NCBI GenBank assembly: GCA_965153355.1
Contig: OZ231126.1
Coordinates: 40,424,001-40,488,000, forward strand
Length of the DNA: 64,000 nt
Origin: Flaccisagitta enflata
Lineage: Eukaryota > Chaetognatha > Sagittoidea > Aphragmophora
Direction of reading: 5' to 3'
In this document: in pieces, positions 16,301-27,720 of the stretch
Layout of the letters: every line of letters begins with the position of its first letter
How positions within the stretch are numbered: position 1 is the stretch's first letter
Position numbers and translations under genes: made by a program
Notes under the pieces: model-generated
Databases searched by the model: none
What the model was told of the DNA's origin: nothing
The model's input: the letters and a program-made list of their open reading frames with translations, nothing else

Positions 16301-16910
16301 GTTTCTTTGTGGGTAATGACTGGGGCAAAAAAAAAAAAAAAGAACGATACAAATAGAAAAGAACATCTGAACTAATGGAACTTCACTAGTGAAGAAAATT
16401 TATGATTAACCAAAACAAAAAATGAATTTATTTGTAAATCTTTCATGAAGTATCATTTATAACTGTGAGGCGAATGTCAAGAAACAGCAAGAGGGCAGGG
16501 ATAGAATTAGCCATTTTTTAATTTTACAAATTCAACAAAACCAAATATCACTGTATAGTTGGCAAGTAACATTTACCAATCCATAAAGAAATTGTCTTAA
16601 CTGACCTCAGTTTTTGTGCAAATTAAGCTTAATCAAATTAGCAATAAAATCAATATGAGAATATTTTTTCATAAATTGTGTTTAAATGCAATTGTGTGAG
16701 GATGTTTCACCATAAAGAATCAAAATTTCCTGAATTTTCAAAAAATCTCTTAAAGTACCATTTTTGGTTGGTTGGGCGGTTCTATAAAAATTTCTTTCAC
16801 CAAGCTCTTCTCAATACAAGTGTTGTAGATCCTTGTCAACAACTTCCATGCAATATTTCAGCCAAATTGGACAACTCATTAAAAAGTTATGCCACTTTTT
16901 TGTTTCTTTA
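16301..16910. other. upstream flank of the F-box gene
   Basis: AT-rich sequence. On the minus strand a pyrimidine run and CAG at 16320-16335 look like a splice acceptor leading into the F-box coding exon. The promoter and first exon were not recognised. Confidence 0.45.
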
Positions 16911-17131
16911 TTTGCGTGCTCCACGACTCTACACCACGCTTTGTCTGTCAGTTGGTTGATCAGCTGGTTGGTTGGTCAGCTTGGTTGGTCAGCTGGTCGA
17001 TTGGTCACACTTTCCTTTTTTTATGTTTTTTATTCTTAGACCATACTGCTCCTGCCCAAATGCCATGCAGACCTCAAATATGGCCCCTGCCCACCCACAC
17101 ACAACTGGAATAGCCGTGTATCCGGCCTTGT
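16911..17131 (-). mobile_element. family A hairpin-tailed element, complete copy
   Basis: Minus-strand copy: starts AACAAGGCCGGATACACGGC, has the GTGGGCAGGGGC block, an accumulated AACC/AGCTGACC tract, and a decayed hairpin (GAGTCGTGGAGCACGC). Confidence 0.75.
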
Positions 17132-18284
17132 TATCTGGTAGGCTGATTGGGATGGTTGGGCTGGTTGGACTCATCTCCAGAAGTCCAAATATTTTTCCTT
17201 ATACCTCTTTGTAAACTGTGATTATCCCCAAAATATCATTGGTAAAGCTCAAATTGTACCAGAGATACAGGCATTTTTGTGAATTTGACAAATCTTGACT
17301 GCTGTTAAGAAGAAATCAACTACGAGAATAGTCTGAGGGGTGTATCAATTCTGTTCTTCAGGACTGACAAAATGTAAAATTCTACTGTGTCCAAACGTCT
17401 GTCAGAGACTTCAAATCATTGAAGTACAATCAAAATTTCACACCCTTTCACATAGGGTGGTAAGATTTCATGTAATATGTGTTATTTTCACTTTATAGTG
17501 GCATATCTAGTGTTAGGTATACATTAGGAACATGTTTAAGATTTTCATGAGTTGATACACTCCGAGAAAAAAGCTACTTCTCAGTGTAGCACGCGACTAA
17601 AAAGCTACTTCTCAGCATAGGATCAACCCAATAACATGAAAATTGCAAGAAATGTCTCTCAAGTTGTTGTCCATCACTTAATAACAGGAAAATTACTTAA
17701 CGTTCAAGCAAAATGAGTTATGAAAAAATAAATATCATAAAGTTCAACTTTGAGAGAAAAAGAAAAAAAATAGAGGAGGGGTAAATTTGATTTTTATATC
17801 ATTTTTTGATAACTTATTATTTGAGTAAATAGTTGAATCTTATTTGTATACTGTGGGATTGATAATGGTCCATGAAAACTCATAATATCATACACTAAAA
17901 CATTTTTCTATATGTTTTGCTTGCTATTTCTACTGGAGACAGAATGGAGACAAGTTGAAAAGAGCCTTGATCAAGTTTTTAGATCCCTTAGGAGTAGGAA
18001 GAGTCACAAGAAATGGCTTGAAATTATGCACAAGGTAGTTATGAATGTCTTTGAAGCATTTCATTTGTATGCAATGATGTATCTGAATGGCTAATGTAGA
18101 TTGGAAGAAAGTCGGGCCCTCAAACTTGCTGCAGGACCGTGACATTTGCCATCAAGTTTTGCTTGAAATATTGTTTTTAAGGACTTTCTGAACCTTTCAT
18201 CTTAAATTGAATCAACATTTTAGTGGTAAAATTATGGGATTGACAAACTACACTGAAACACCCGATAAGGACATTTAGTCATTA
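17132..18284. other. intergenic with a hairpin tail fragment
   Basis: About 17577-17601 is an isolated family A tail (GTGTAGCACGCGACTAAAAA). The nearby AAAAAGCTACTTCTCAG is repeated twice. No supported exon. Confidence 0.5.
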
Positions 18285-20045
18285 ATGGAAAGCCAGATAA
18301 ACACATTTAGTTATAAATAGAAAGCCCTCCCTGTCCAAATAACAACAGATTGATGACAACTTTACAACAGGTTTACAAAAAGCTATGCAAAAAATCTTGA
18401 AACAAGGCCAAGTAGGCCAATAAGGTGCGACTTGTGGATTGTCGAACTAATGCGTTACCCCACAGACAGACCAACTGACCAACCGACAAACACAGCCAGT
18501 TATAGAGGTGCTTTGTCGCACCTAAAAAGGTACAAATTTGGAAAAACATTCATCAAATTTTCATTCTGTTATTTATTTGATTTCTGATGTATATGATTCA
18601 TTTTTATATATTTTTTTTTATTTTTCTTTTATTCTTTTTTTTACTTTTCTTTTTTTCTTTTTTTTTTTTTTACTTTTCTATTTTTTTTCTATTTTTCATT
18701 TTCTATTTTTGTTTTTTATTTTTCATTTTTTACTTTTTTCATTTTCTGTTTCTATTTTCATTTAGTCATGAATAGAAACGCTATCCCTGTACAAATTTGG
18801 AAAAACATTCATCAAATTTTCAATCTGTTTTTTATCTGATTTCTGATATATATGGTTCTTTCTTTTTTTTTTTTATTGTTTTTTTTTTTTACTTTTCTTT
18901 TATTCTTTTGTTTTTTTTCTTTTTTACTTTTCTTTTGTTTTCTATTTTTCATTTTCTTTTTTTCATTTTTTCTTTTTTACTTTTTTTATTTTCTATTTCT
19001 ATATTCATTTAGTTATAAATAGAAAGGCTCCCCCTGCTAGATAAGCACTTAGTTATAAACAGAGAGGCCCTCTCTGTCCCTTGCAATAACAACAGATTAA
19101 CAGCAGCTTTACAACAGCTTTACAAAAAGCTATGCAAAAAATCTTGAAAAAAGGTACAAATTTTGAAAAACATTCATCAAATTTTTTTTCACTCTGTTTT
19201 TTATTTGATTTCTGATGTATATGATTCATTTTTATATGTTTTTTTTATTTTTTTATTATTTTTTTCACTTTTCTTTTATTTTCTTTTTTTTTTTTACCTT
19301 TTACTTTTCTATTTTTTCTATTTTTCATTTTCTATTTTTTATTTTCTATTTTTTACTTTTTTCAATTTTCTATTTCTATTTTCATTTAGTCATGAATAGA
19401 AAGGCTCTCACTGCTTTTAAAGGTACAAATTTAGAATAACATTCATCAAATTTTCATTCTGTTTTTTCTTTGAATACCGATATATATGATTCATTTCTAT
19501 TTTTTTCTATTTTTCTTTTATTTTTCTATTTTTCTTTTATTCTTTTTTTTTACTTTTCTTTCATTCTTTTTTTTTTTACTTTTTACTTTTCTATTTTTCA
19601 TTTTTTACTTTTTATTTTTCATATTTTACTTTTTTCATTTTCTATTTCTATTTTCATTTTGTCATGAATAGAAAGGCTCTCCCTGCTAGATAAGCACATA
19701 GTTATAAACAGAAAGGCCCTCTCTGTCCCTACTGATAACAACAGATTAACAGCAGCTTTACGACAGCTTTTCAAAAAGCTATGCAAAAATCTTGAAAAAA
19801 AGGTACAAATTTGGAAAAACATGCATCAAATTTTCAATCTGTTTCTTTTTTTTATTTCTGATTTATATGATTCATTTCTCAATCGGTTTTTTTTTTTTTT
19901 TTAATTTTTTTCTACTTTTTTTTTATCTTTTTTTTTTATTTTTTTTTTATTTTTTTTTATTTTTTATGTTTTATTTTTTTTTTTTCTATTTTTTTTTCTA
20001 TTTTTCATTTTTATTTTTTATTTCTTTCATTTTTTATTTCGATTT
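18285..20045. repeat. T-rich satellite with two alternating modules
   Basis: Module 1 starts GGTACAAATTTGGAAAAACA and ends with TTTCATTTAGTCATGAATAG; it occurs from about 18531, 18789, 19153, 19422 and 19801, each with a variable T/TTTTA-rich middle. Module 2 (AACAACAGATTAACAGCAGC, ending in AGCTATGCAAAAAATCTTG) occurs at about 18340, 19085 and 19735. Phe/Ile-rich open frames in this region are repeat artefacts. Confidence 0.85.
18402..18528 (+). mobile_element. family D hairpin-tailed element, complete copy
   Basis: Begins ACAAGGCCAAGTAGGCCAAT then AAGGTGCGAC, has a CTGACCAACCGAC tract, and ends with AGGTGCTTTGTCGCACCT and AAAAA. The head decamer AAGGTGCGAC is complementary to the right arm of the hairpin. 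It is inserted inside the satellite. Confidence 0.8.
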
Positions 20046-20527
20046 TTTTTTTTTGCCAGTCATACCCTCTAGAAAAGTCAAACCAATAAGTGGTAGATTT
20101 CTGATTTGTATAATTTTATTTTTGTGGGAAATTGATATAAAGTTTCAGAAATGGCGGAGAGAAACAGAATTGAGTGGAATGAGAGGACAGCCTGCATGAA
20201 GATGCCAAAGTGGAGTAGAAAAAAAAAGGACAAAATCAAACCGAGGAGGAGGAAAAGAAGCACATGGAGAAGGAAGAGGGAAAGAAACACAGGGTAACAA
20301 TTTTGTGTCTGATGGGTGGGCAGGGGCGTGCAAGTCGCACTGAAAAAGTGTTTTAAACACTTGCTTATGATGTACAAAGACAGTAGTGCTTTTTGATTGA
20401 AGTAACAATACTAGATATGTTCTGAATTGACAAATGTAGTAAGGACTGAGCAAACTGACCAACCAACCAATGGACCGACTATCCAGAAAATGGCTTGTAG
20501 AGTCGTGTGGCATGCAATTCTCTCTTT

Positions 20528-20529
<2 letters not shown>
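20046..20529. other. intergenic with an element tail fragment
   Basis: About 20310-20345 carries GGTGGGCAGGGGCGTGCAAG, and about 20450-20515 carries an ACCAACC tract with GTAGAGTCGTGTGGCATGC, which look like the two ends of one decayed hairpin-tailed copy (plus). No gene seen. Confidence 0.5.

Positions 20530-20607
<78 letters not shown>
20530..20607. repeat. (CT)n microsatellite
   Basis: Pure CT tract of about 78 bases. Confidence 0.98.
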
Positions 20608-20609
<2 letters not shown>

Positions 20610-20703
20610 TCACAAATTTAGGTTACAGCTTCTTTTGATGGTTTTTACAACTATGCTCCTTGGCGCATTACCTCATCAAACAAATAATCCGTCTTTTCTA
20701 TGA

Positions 20704-20708
<5 letters not shown>

Positions 20709-20782
<74 letters not shown>

Positions 20783-20810
20783 GAGAGAGGGAAAGAGAGA
20801 GACACACACA
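20709..20810. repeat. (GA)n microsatellite
   Basis: GA tract of about 70 bases plus irregular continuation, opposite in strand to its two CT neighbours. Confidence 0.98.
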
Positions 20811-20844
20811 AATATCATAAGCAATTTCTCCGAAGATGGTCTCC

Positions 20845-20970
<126 letters not shown>

Positions 20971-22085
20971 CCCAGTTAATTTATCAGAGTACTTGATATC
21001 TAATTTACATTTTGACCCACTTTGAAACACAAATGTTGCCTTCGGGGGGACGCTGTTCTATGTATCTTTATTTAAACTTTACACCATTCGAAAGCCCTCC
21101 AAAATTGAGTAATTCTATCATTTTTCGTATGTAAAATATGTAAAATTGTATTTTTGCAAATTAGCGCTTCTCTTTGCAGGGCTTTAGCTTCTAAACCGTT
21201 TGAGATACAGCCCTGGGATTAGTCTAGATTGAAAAAAAAATTTTGAAAAAAAAAAATCAAAATGTCTCAATTGAAAATAGTTCAAATTGATTTTTGTATC
21301 TGTTTGATGAATAGATAAGCACGTGCGTCTTTTTTTAATCGAGTTGTAAATACCCCAATGCACCCCATTTAAAGTATAATGTTATAGAGGCGCGTAGCAC
21401 GCGACTAATAAGAGTGACAGAGGAGAGATTACGTATCAAAATCACGATATCAAATCAAAATCACGATATCAAAATCACGCAAAGTCATTCTTTAAAATTG
21501 CAATATCTTACAATAACACCCGTCCCACAATTATTGCAAAGGTAGAGTTACAACTGTAGGTTCTTCATTACTGCTGGTGAAAAACGATCCTCAATCCATA
21601 TCTTTGATATTAGTTAAGTTATTCCTAGTATATTCCACATTAATTTCCATATTTACCCCCAATTTATTGACAACTAGCTTGCAGCACCTGAGTATTAATT
21701 TTCCAATAACGTTGCATGAATTTTGAAAACCATATTTTAAAACTATTCAAACAAAATCCATGGGCAAATTAAACAACCTTTCATAAGCTTTTTAGTTGTG
21801 AAATCAGCATTTGACTATCTTTATATAGACTTGGTAGTCATCTGAAGTTGATAAGGTTTTTGTGGTAATTTTGCCGTGGTATGCATGGGAAATGTTTTCA
21901 CTCTTTTTGATGATATTTGATTTAGCATAAAGCAATTTAGATGAAATTCATGAGAAAAATGAGGATTTTTTAAAACTCTAACTGGTGGAAAAATCTGCGT
22001 ATTGCTAGTTATTGCCATTCAGATTTGACAGTCATTTAATCTTTTTGCGATTATTGTGGGACATGTGTTATTGCACAAACGAAAA
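20971..22085. other. downstream flank of the GPCR gene, no gene seen
   Basis: Contains the dispersed block shared with 9785-9860, an isolated family A tail at about 21380-21412 (GCGCGTAGCACGCGACTAAT) and a short ATCACGATATCAAA tandem at about 21430-21480. Possible 3' untranslated sequence of the minus-strand receptor gene is not delimited. Confidence 0.5.
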
Positions 22086-22377
22086 TCATAAAGTGGTGTC
22101 AGCAGCTACATGATGGATTTGTACATTCGGATACTGACCGCGTGAAGCACACATGTTAAAACTAAAAGGACGTTTGTAACAACACTGTCTTTCTCTTTTA
22201 AACCTACGGGGTTCTTTGAGACAAGAATAAAATAATTTCTTGTAATGTGCCTTGAAGCTCGTGGAAAGGAAGAACAATGCGATGGGATTCATGCTAGAAC
22301 TGGCGTATTGAAGCGAAAAACCGACAATTTTGAACACGTGGAGAGCGTCGTTGTAAACAAGGTTTGGGAGAAAATAC
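22086..22377 (-). CDS. bombesin/CCHamide-type GPCR, last exon: TM7 and C-tail
   Basis: This is the sixth visible exon of a peptide-receptor gene. The acceptor is TTTTCAATGCAG before 22377, and the first base completes the Trp codon begun in the previous exon. It encodes extracellular loop 3 (YFLPNLVYNDALHVF), TM7 (KIVGFSLQYASSSMNPIALF), helix 8 (STSFKAHYKKLFYSCLK, with a possible palmitoylated Cys) and a basic C-tail ending VAADTTL before TGA at 22086. NPIAL in place of NPxxY matches CCHamide receptors (NPIAL) and bombesin receptors (NPFAL) as I know them. The gene acts at the plasma membrane as a receptor for a neuropeptide; the ligand cannot be read from sequence. Confidence 0.9.
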
Positions 22378-22663
22378 CTGCATTGAAAATGGGAGAAAAA
22401 TGTTAGATAAAAAAAGCTTCCTGAATGAGATAGATCATTTTCCAGGGTGCCAAGAAAAGCCAAAATTTTGCTTCGCCAGGAAAGACTTTTTTCCTTTGCC
22501 CAAAAAATGGTTCCTGGTTCCTGGTACAAAGCGGGGTGTAGAGTCGCGTAGCACGCGTCTAAAAACAATTCATTAAGGAATTATAAAATGAGTGAAATGT
22601 ATTTAGCACCATGGACTGCATGGTATATTCATTTTGCACAACACAATACAACACAACACTTAC

Positions 22664-22777
22664 CATAAAATGCTGAAAAGTCTGACTGGCGTCCAGCTAA
22701 TGAAAAACAGCAACGCTAAAGACAGAATGGTCCGCGCAACTCTTTGACGCGTTTCTATCGCTCGAATTGCCAAGTCC
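22664..22777 (-). CDS. bombesin/CCHamide-type GPCR, exon with TM6
   Basis: 114-base exon. Acceptor ...TTTTCATCAAG before 22777, donor ATG|GTAAGT after 22664. It encodes the cytoplasmic end of TM6 (ETRQRVARTILS) and TM6 itself (LALLFFISWTPVRLFSILW). The family motif CWxP reads SWTP here, so the usual Cys is Ser. The start phase matches the AG left by the previous exon, giving Arg, and the end phase gives TG|G Trp with the next exon. Confidence 0.88.
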
Positions 22778-22944
22778 CTTGATGAAAACAAGGCAAATTA
22801 GTACCCATAACCCATCAGTAGGTATGCTTCCGTGCGCAGGAACTAAATTACAACTTAAAATAACCAGAGAGATAAAACGCTGTATTTAACAGAAATTGTG
22901 CACTTAATGATATTTTCTTTGTGTACATAGATCGATGTGCCTAC

Positions 22945-23086
22945 CTGGAGTTGGTCGAGTTCGCGGACTCTTTTTTCCATTCCACTTTTATGCTGACGGT
23001 TCTCGGCCCAGAACCGTTTGTGCAGTCACTTTTTGTCGATAATCCCGGCGAGGAAAAGCTAACTGTGAACATGGCTTGTCGTGAAC
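22945..23086 (-). CDS. bombesin/CCHamide-type GPCR, exon for intracellular loop 3
   Basis: 142-base exon. Acceptor ACATTTGCTCGCAG before 23086, donor TCCAG|GTAGGC after 22945. It encodes CSRQAMFTVSFSSPG and a Ser/Asn/Lys-rich stretch ending KKESANSTNS, as expected for a variable third cytoplasmic loop. Phases join both neighbours without a stop. An open frame on the opposite strand (22921-23103) is its antisense shadow. A loop this divergent has no family motif, so support is from splice sites, phase and position. Confidence 0.82.
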
Positions 23087-23262
23087 CTGCGAGCAAATGT
23101 TAATGATGAAATGAAACGAGCAACGCTTATATGGCCGTTGCCATGGACCAGTATTGTAAATGTAATACGTTCAACCACTGAAATTCTGATTCATAGTAAT
23201 TAGGATTCATTGAAAGCACAATGTGCATGACTTGGCAAAATCTTCTGTACATCCTATGCATC

Positions 23263-23265
<3 letters not shown>

Positions 23266-23308
<43 letters not shown>

Positions 23309-23410
23309 TCATGATAATGTCAGGATGATGATTATGTTATGATGATTTCCTGATGATGTCAGGATGGTGATGATAATGTTATGATGATTTCCTGATGATG
23401 TCATGAGCTT
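23266..23410. repeat. (GAT)n tract and 50-base tandem duplicate in a GPCR intron
   Basis: Pure GAT for about 43 bases, then two diverged copies of a roughly 50-base unit around TGATAATGTCAGGATGATGA and GATTTCCTGATGATGTCA. It lies in the intron between the TM5 and loop-3 exons. Confidence 0.9.
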
Positions 23411-23612
23411 TCTGGCGATGATACTGATATTGATAATGATGATGATGCGTACTTTGATTGCCTGTATCCGGGTTTGGCCTAGACTGCAAATTGCCTTCCA
23501 TTGAAATACTCTCTGTTGGCATATTTTGAGAACTGAACAGCAAAAGGTAGGCCATCTTAACGTAGCAACCTGGAAGTACATGAACATGGTTAGACGTCAG
23601 TGGCAGTATGAC

Positions 23613-23740
<128 letters not shown>

Positions 23741-23804
23741 ATGTGTACTTATGTGTGGAGGGAAGGGGGTGTGTGTGTAAAATCGTTTGTTTTTCTCTAC
23801 TTAC

Positions 23805-23896
23805 ATGTGACAACGAGGAGAGGGATGAAATAGTATATCAAACATTGATACACGGCTCTTATTTTTGAGTAAATAATATCCAAATCTTCGCCATCC
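23805..23896 (-). CDS. bombesin/CCHamide-type GPCR, exon with TM5
   Basis: 92-base exon. Acceptor TTTTTTCCCTCAATAG before 23896, donor ACAT|GTAAGTA after 23805. It encodes DGEDLDIIYSKIRAVYQC and the TM5 segment LIYYFIPLLVVT with the conserved Pro. The first base completes Trp with the TG from the TM4 exon, and the last T starts the Cys codon of the loop-3 exon. A long CA repeat (coding strand) begins about 66 bases into the following intron. Confidence 0.87.
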
Positions 23897-24185
23897 CTAT
23901 TGAGGGAAAAAACATTGTAATGATTTTTAAATCATTGCAAGCGATATTAATTGGAATTGGCTATGAAAACCTCAATGAAAGATTGCGAAGTTACCCTTAA
24001 TGGAATAGACCTCACCAGTTCTTCAAAGGAATTTCAATTTCCCCAGGACATATTTTTTTCATATCCCAAATTGGTATAGTGATAGCATAGGTAAAAGTAA
24101 ACTTATGTCAAAACACTGACTATTGAAAAGCTTATTTCTGATGCAGATAAACTACAGTATCTTTCGAAGAGAAATAGTCACAAAC

Positions 24186-24610
24186 GCGTAAGATGGTCAT
24201 TGGTACAAGAGGTTAATTTGAAGCTCAAGGCTTGGATTTGTGCTACAGGGCAGAGATTAAAGCTGCCGGCTGGGATCTGGGCCTTGAGGCTGGGATCAGG
24301 GCGTAGAGGCTGGGATTTGGGCCTCAGTACTGCGATCTAGGCTTAGAAGCTAGGATTTTGGTCGCGGGGATGGGATCTTATCCTTGGGACTGGGATTTGG
24401 GCCTCAGGGTTATGATATGTGCCTTAAGGCTAGGGTTTGGGCCTTGAGGCCAGGATTTTTGCCTTGAGGCTGGGATTCGCGCCTCAAGGCTGGGACTTAG
24501 GTCTCGGTGGAGTAGGGTTGACGGGGGTGCGCAGAAGGAAGAGAAGGAAAAATTTCCCCATGTGTGAAAGCAAAGGTCATTAGTTCCTTTGGGGCCACTG
24601 TCCAAAAACC
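24186..24610 (+). mobile_element. family E element (AGCGG ends), in a GPCR intron
   Basis: Begins GCGTAAGATGGTCATTGGTA, has a roughly 20-base internal minisatellite (GGGATTTGGGCCTTGAGGCT) from about 24225 to 24500, and ends GAAAGCAAAGGTCATTAGTT through CTTTGGGGCCACTG and CCAAAAA. The same two ends occur at 40646-41411 and 43742-43835. No coding frame; class unknown. Confidence 0.65.
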
Positions 24611-24620
24611 GTAAATGTTA

Positions 24621-25185
24621 CTATCTAGGAAATATGTTTGGAAGCACCTATGAAGAGAGATATCTCAACTTCTTGTTTAAATGGGTAAACAAAATGGGTA
24701 AACAAAATTTACAAGCACTTTAATCTATGTTGAAAAATCTACAATCTGAGTGCAATCTCATCTCTGTGCATAAAACCGTTTAGAAATGCCATTAGTTTGA
24801 AGGTGATCATGTACTTTCAAAAATGGCAAAAAAAAGTCAGATTTATTTTTTCTCTCACCCTTCCATCATTGAAATACTCTGAAATTTTACCAAAAAATGA
24901 TAGAAAAATGCGGATTGCAACACTGGTTAGCTCTTGAGCTCTAGCTTTATAATCTCATGGATTTTTAGTCAGATTTGTGAGGAGAAGTACCCAAATTTTG
25001 CATCCAAAATGACCAAAATCTACTACTTCTACCAAACCCACCTCTTGTTTGTAATTAACAAACCAAACTTGCTGTCCCTAAATTGGATTGAAGACTGTTT
25101 TTTCTTTTGTTCTAGCTAGTATAAATACAAAAATTAACCAAAAACCGTCAACCATAAGTGCTTCCAAACTTTTTTCCTAGATAGT
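24621..25185. mobile_element. inverted-repeat transposon (M2), TA-flanked
   Basis: 565 bases. The 32-base terminal inverted repeats, beginning CTATCTAGGAAA and containing GTTTGGAAGCAC, differ at about three positions. The element is flanked by TA on both sides (24619-24620 and 25186-25187), the target duplication of Tc1/mariner-like elements. No transposase frame. It lies in the intron after the TM4 exon, its end only 26 bases past the TA from the donor. Confidence 0.88.
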
Positions 25186-25213
25186 AATTTATTGATTCAT
25201 TGGCATTTTTTAC

Positions 25214-25400
25214 CATTCGATTCCGAGTGAAGAATTGAGATTGCGTGGAATGGGGCTGCAGAAAGTCACATTCTTGGAATAAATTGTGACATTCTTAGGA
25301 CTGATTACGTCAAGATTGCTCAATAGGACATCCGGTGATGCCAACGTCAGAGATACCATCCATATCAATGCCGCTTTTAGAATCGTCTCAACACGGAAAC
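25214..25400 (-). CDS. bombesin/CCHamide-type GPCR, exon with TM4 and extracellular loop 2
   Basis: 187-base exon. Acceptor CTCTACCCAATAG before 25400, donor GAATG|GTAAAA after 25214. It encodes FRVETILKAALIWMVSLTLA (TM4 with its conserved Trp) and an extracellular loop with NVTFCSPIP: the Cys is the expected disulfide partner of the TM3 Cys, and NVT occurs twice plus NSS as N-glycosylation sequons. The LKAA-IW core and the C-P pattern recall GRP/bombesin receptors. Phase 1 in and phase 2 out agree with both neighbours. Confidence 0.9.
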
Positions 25401-25482
25401 CTATTGGGTAGAGTGGGGTGAAATGGGACATTGGTGATGATGACATTTAAGGAAGGTTTGGGGTGTCTTGCTTTTATTAACT

Positions 25483-25690
25483 AGTGACGCAGGGTCACAA
25501 TATCGTTGCGGACGGGTGGGCAGGGGCATCCAACCCCATCCACACCCCAAAATCAAACATACACAAAAAGTATGTAAAACACTCGTTTTCCCACTATTCA
25601 ACTCAATGACCTCCAACAGACCAACGGACCAACGGACGGACGGACGGACCGACGAACAAAGCCTCTTATAGTGTTGCGTGTTCGCAACTA
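25483..25690 (+). mobile_element. family C hairpin-tailed element, complete copy
   Basis: Head GTGACGCAGGGTCACAATAT then CGTTGCGGACGGGTGGGCAG; tail GACAAAG-like CCTCTTATAGTGTTGCGTGT with TTCGCAACTA, after a GGACGGACGGACC tract. The head motif GTTGCGGAC pairs with the right hairpin arm. It lies in the GPCR intron between the TM3 and TM4 exons. Confidence 0.82.
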
Positions 25691-26320
25691 TAAACCGAAA
25701 TTTCGCAATAACCAGACTGAATAAACCGGTTGACCCATCACCCCCTATTCAATGATTGTTTATTAGCAGATACGGTAAACGCTCCGTTAGTTTTAGCCGC
25801 TTAACTTTTGAGTTTTTTATTAGTTCATCTGGCAGAGATACAAAGATTTTGGGATGTCGGTTTAAATGATAGTATTTTTGATGGCAACAGGAAAAAAATT
25901 GTGATGGAATAAGAAATGTTTTAGTGCAGAACCACCCTCGGCCCTAGCCTCGACCCCAGCCCCAGCCCCAACCCCGACCCCGACCCGACCCTCATTTTCG
26001 AACGTATTCGATTTCTAGTTGGGTCTCATTTACATCGATCACCCATGAAATCATTCTGGCCATTCTCTCGAGTGAGAAAGCAACTACAAATAAAACAGTC
26101 GTTTAAAAAGTCAATTGGCAAAACACTATATGTGTATATATCATACTGTTGGGTTTTTCAAATTCCTTGAAAATGAATAGAATATTAAATGCAAAAATCA
26201 GTAACTACAATTACACCCGGCTGTAATGTTACAAATGGAAATGTTACAGCCAGTTGTAATAAACAAAATGATATATTTATGGTATTATATTTCTAAAGAT
26301 TGACAGTCGCTCTCTCGAAA
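25691..26320. other. GPCR intron, no element recognised
   Basis: Contains a short CCCCAGCCCCAACCCCGACC run at about 25945-25995. A TATA-like stretch near 26130 has no gene context. Confidence 0.5.
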
Positions 26321-26511
26321 ACAAAGCCGGATACACAGGTACCCTAGTCGCGTGCAGGGTGGCAGGATCAGTGCTGCAGAAAGTCACTAGGGCATCTGGG
26401 CAGGAGCCATATGCTCAAAAAGCTCAAAAACGCCAAAAAAGTAAAAAGGGGACCAACCAACCAACCAAATGACATAGCAGGGTGTAATGTCGCTTGGCAC
26501 GCGACTAAAAA
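26321..26511 (+). mobile_element. family A hairpin-tailed element, complete copy
   Basis: Starts ACAAAGCCGGATACACAGGT, with GCATCTGGGCAGGAGCCATA and GCTCAAAAAGCTCAAAAACG blocks, a short AACC tract and the hairpin GTCGCTTGGCACGCGAC then TAAAAA. It lies in the GPCR intron. Confidence 0.82.
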
Positions 26512-26534
26512 CACACATTCAGCAAAAGCACTAA

Positions 26535-26745
26535 CTACTAAAGATGCGGAAGCGGAAGCAAAAGCGGAAGCGGGTGGAAGCGGTAGTTTGAGCATGGAAG
26601 CAGAAGCGGAAGCGGAAGCACAATTTCAAAATCGATTGGAAGTGGAAGTGGAAGCGGAAGCGAAAATTTTTTTTGATGCTTAATGAAAGTGGAAGCGGAA
26701 GCAAAAGGACATATTCAAGCGCTTCCGCTTCCGCTTCCACATCAG
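26535..26745. repeat. GGAAGC hexamer repeat with inverted end
   Basis: Tandem GCGGAAGC/GGAAGCA hexamers, and near 26720-26740 the complementary GCTTCCGCTTCC, so the tract can fold on itself. A related tract lies at 27905-28075. Both are in the GPCR intron. Confidence 0.9.
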
Positions 26746-26819
26746 GTCCTGACATTATTTTGACAGTAACCATATCAGTTTTAGCAGTACTCATTCTAGC
26801 ATGATTTATTTATTTTCTA

Positions 26820-27101
26820 TTGTTTCTTTTCTTTACTTTTCTATCATCTGTTTGTCTCTTTATTTGTCTATCTTTTTATCCCCTTATCCCTTATCTAAAT
26901 TTTTTTGTCTGTCTCTCTCTCTCTCTTCTTCTCTCTATGTTTAAATATCTGTTTGTTTGTCTGTCTGTTTGTCTATCTGTGTGTCTGTCTATCTGTCTCT
27001 TTTTGTTTAAATATCTGTCTGTCTGTCTATCTCCCTCTCCCCCCCTCTCTCTCTCTCTCTCTCTCGCCCTCTCCTTCCTCTCTCTCTCTCTGTCTCTTTC
27101 T

Positions 27102-27178
<77 letters not shown>

Positions 27179-27230
27179 TTCTTTCTCTTTCTTTCTGTCC
27201 CTCTCTTTTTCTCTAACCCCTTCTCTTTCT
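26820..27230. repeat. pyrimidine-rich TGTC/CT tract
   Basis: Irregular TCTGTCTG and CTCTCT sequence with a pure CT core at about 27105-27170. It lies in the GPCR intron. Confidence 0.95.
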
Positions 27231-27509
27231 TATGAATACGTACACCAATGAACACCTGCATATATCACATGATTCTTTTAGCCTAGGATTGATTTTTAGT
27301 GAACAACAAACTTCCTGAAAACATTGATCTCTTTCAGGAGCAGTTGGTTGGTTAGTTGGAAAGGAGCAAGACTCATACATTTCAAAACCTGATTTCATAT
27401 ATTTTCAAAATGCAAAAAGAATTAGATGATCCAGTGATGACATAAATAAATGCATAAATTTGAAAAAAAATGATTTCAAAGATTAGTCAAAGAGTATAGA
27501 ATGATAGAG

Positions 27510-27720
27510 TTTTAGTCGCGTGCCACGCGACTCTACACCTGGCTTTGTCGGTCTGTCCATCTGTTGGTCCGTCCATTGGTTCGTCAGTCTGTCACACTTT
27601 AGTTTATTTAAGTTTTTGCGGTCTCTGGCCTCACTGCTCCTGCCCAAATGATGCATTGACCTCAATCACGTCCCCTGCCTACCCGCAAGCAACTAGGGTA
27701 GCTGTGTATCCGGCCTTGTT
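27510..27720 (-). mobile_element. family A hairpin-tailed element, complete copy
   Basis: Minus-strand copy: starts AACAAGGCCGGATACACAGC, has the GGCAGGGGACG block, an ACGGACCAA-type tract, and the hairpin GAGTCGCGTGGCACGCGACT then AAAA. It lies in the GPCR intron, in sense orientation with the receptor. Confidence 0.82.

Noticed and set aside
18538-20199. Phe/Ile-rich possible membrane proteins
   Set aside because: They are read from T-rich satellite modules repeated five times.
22921-23103. Plus-strand frame of 60 codons
   Set aside because: It is antisense to the receptor loop-3 exon, which has matching splice sites and phases.
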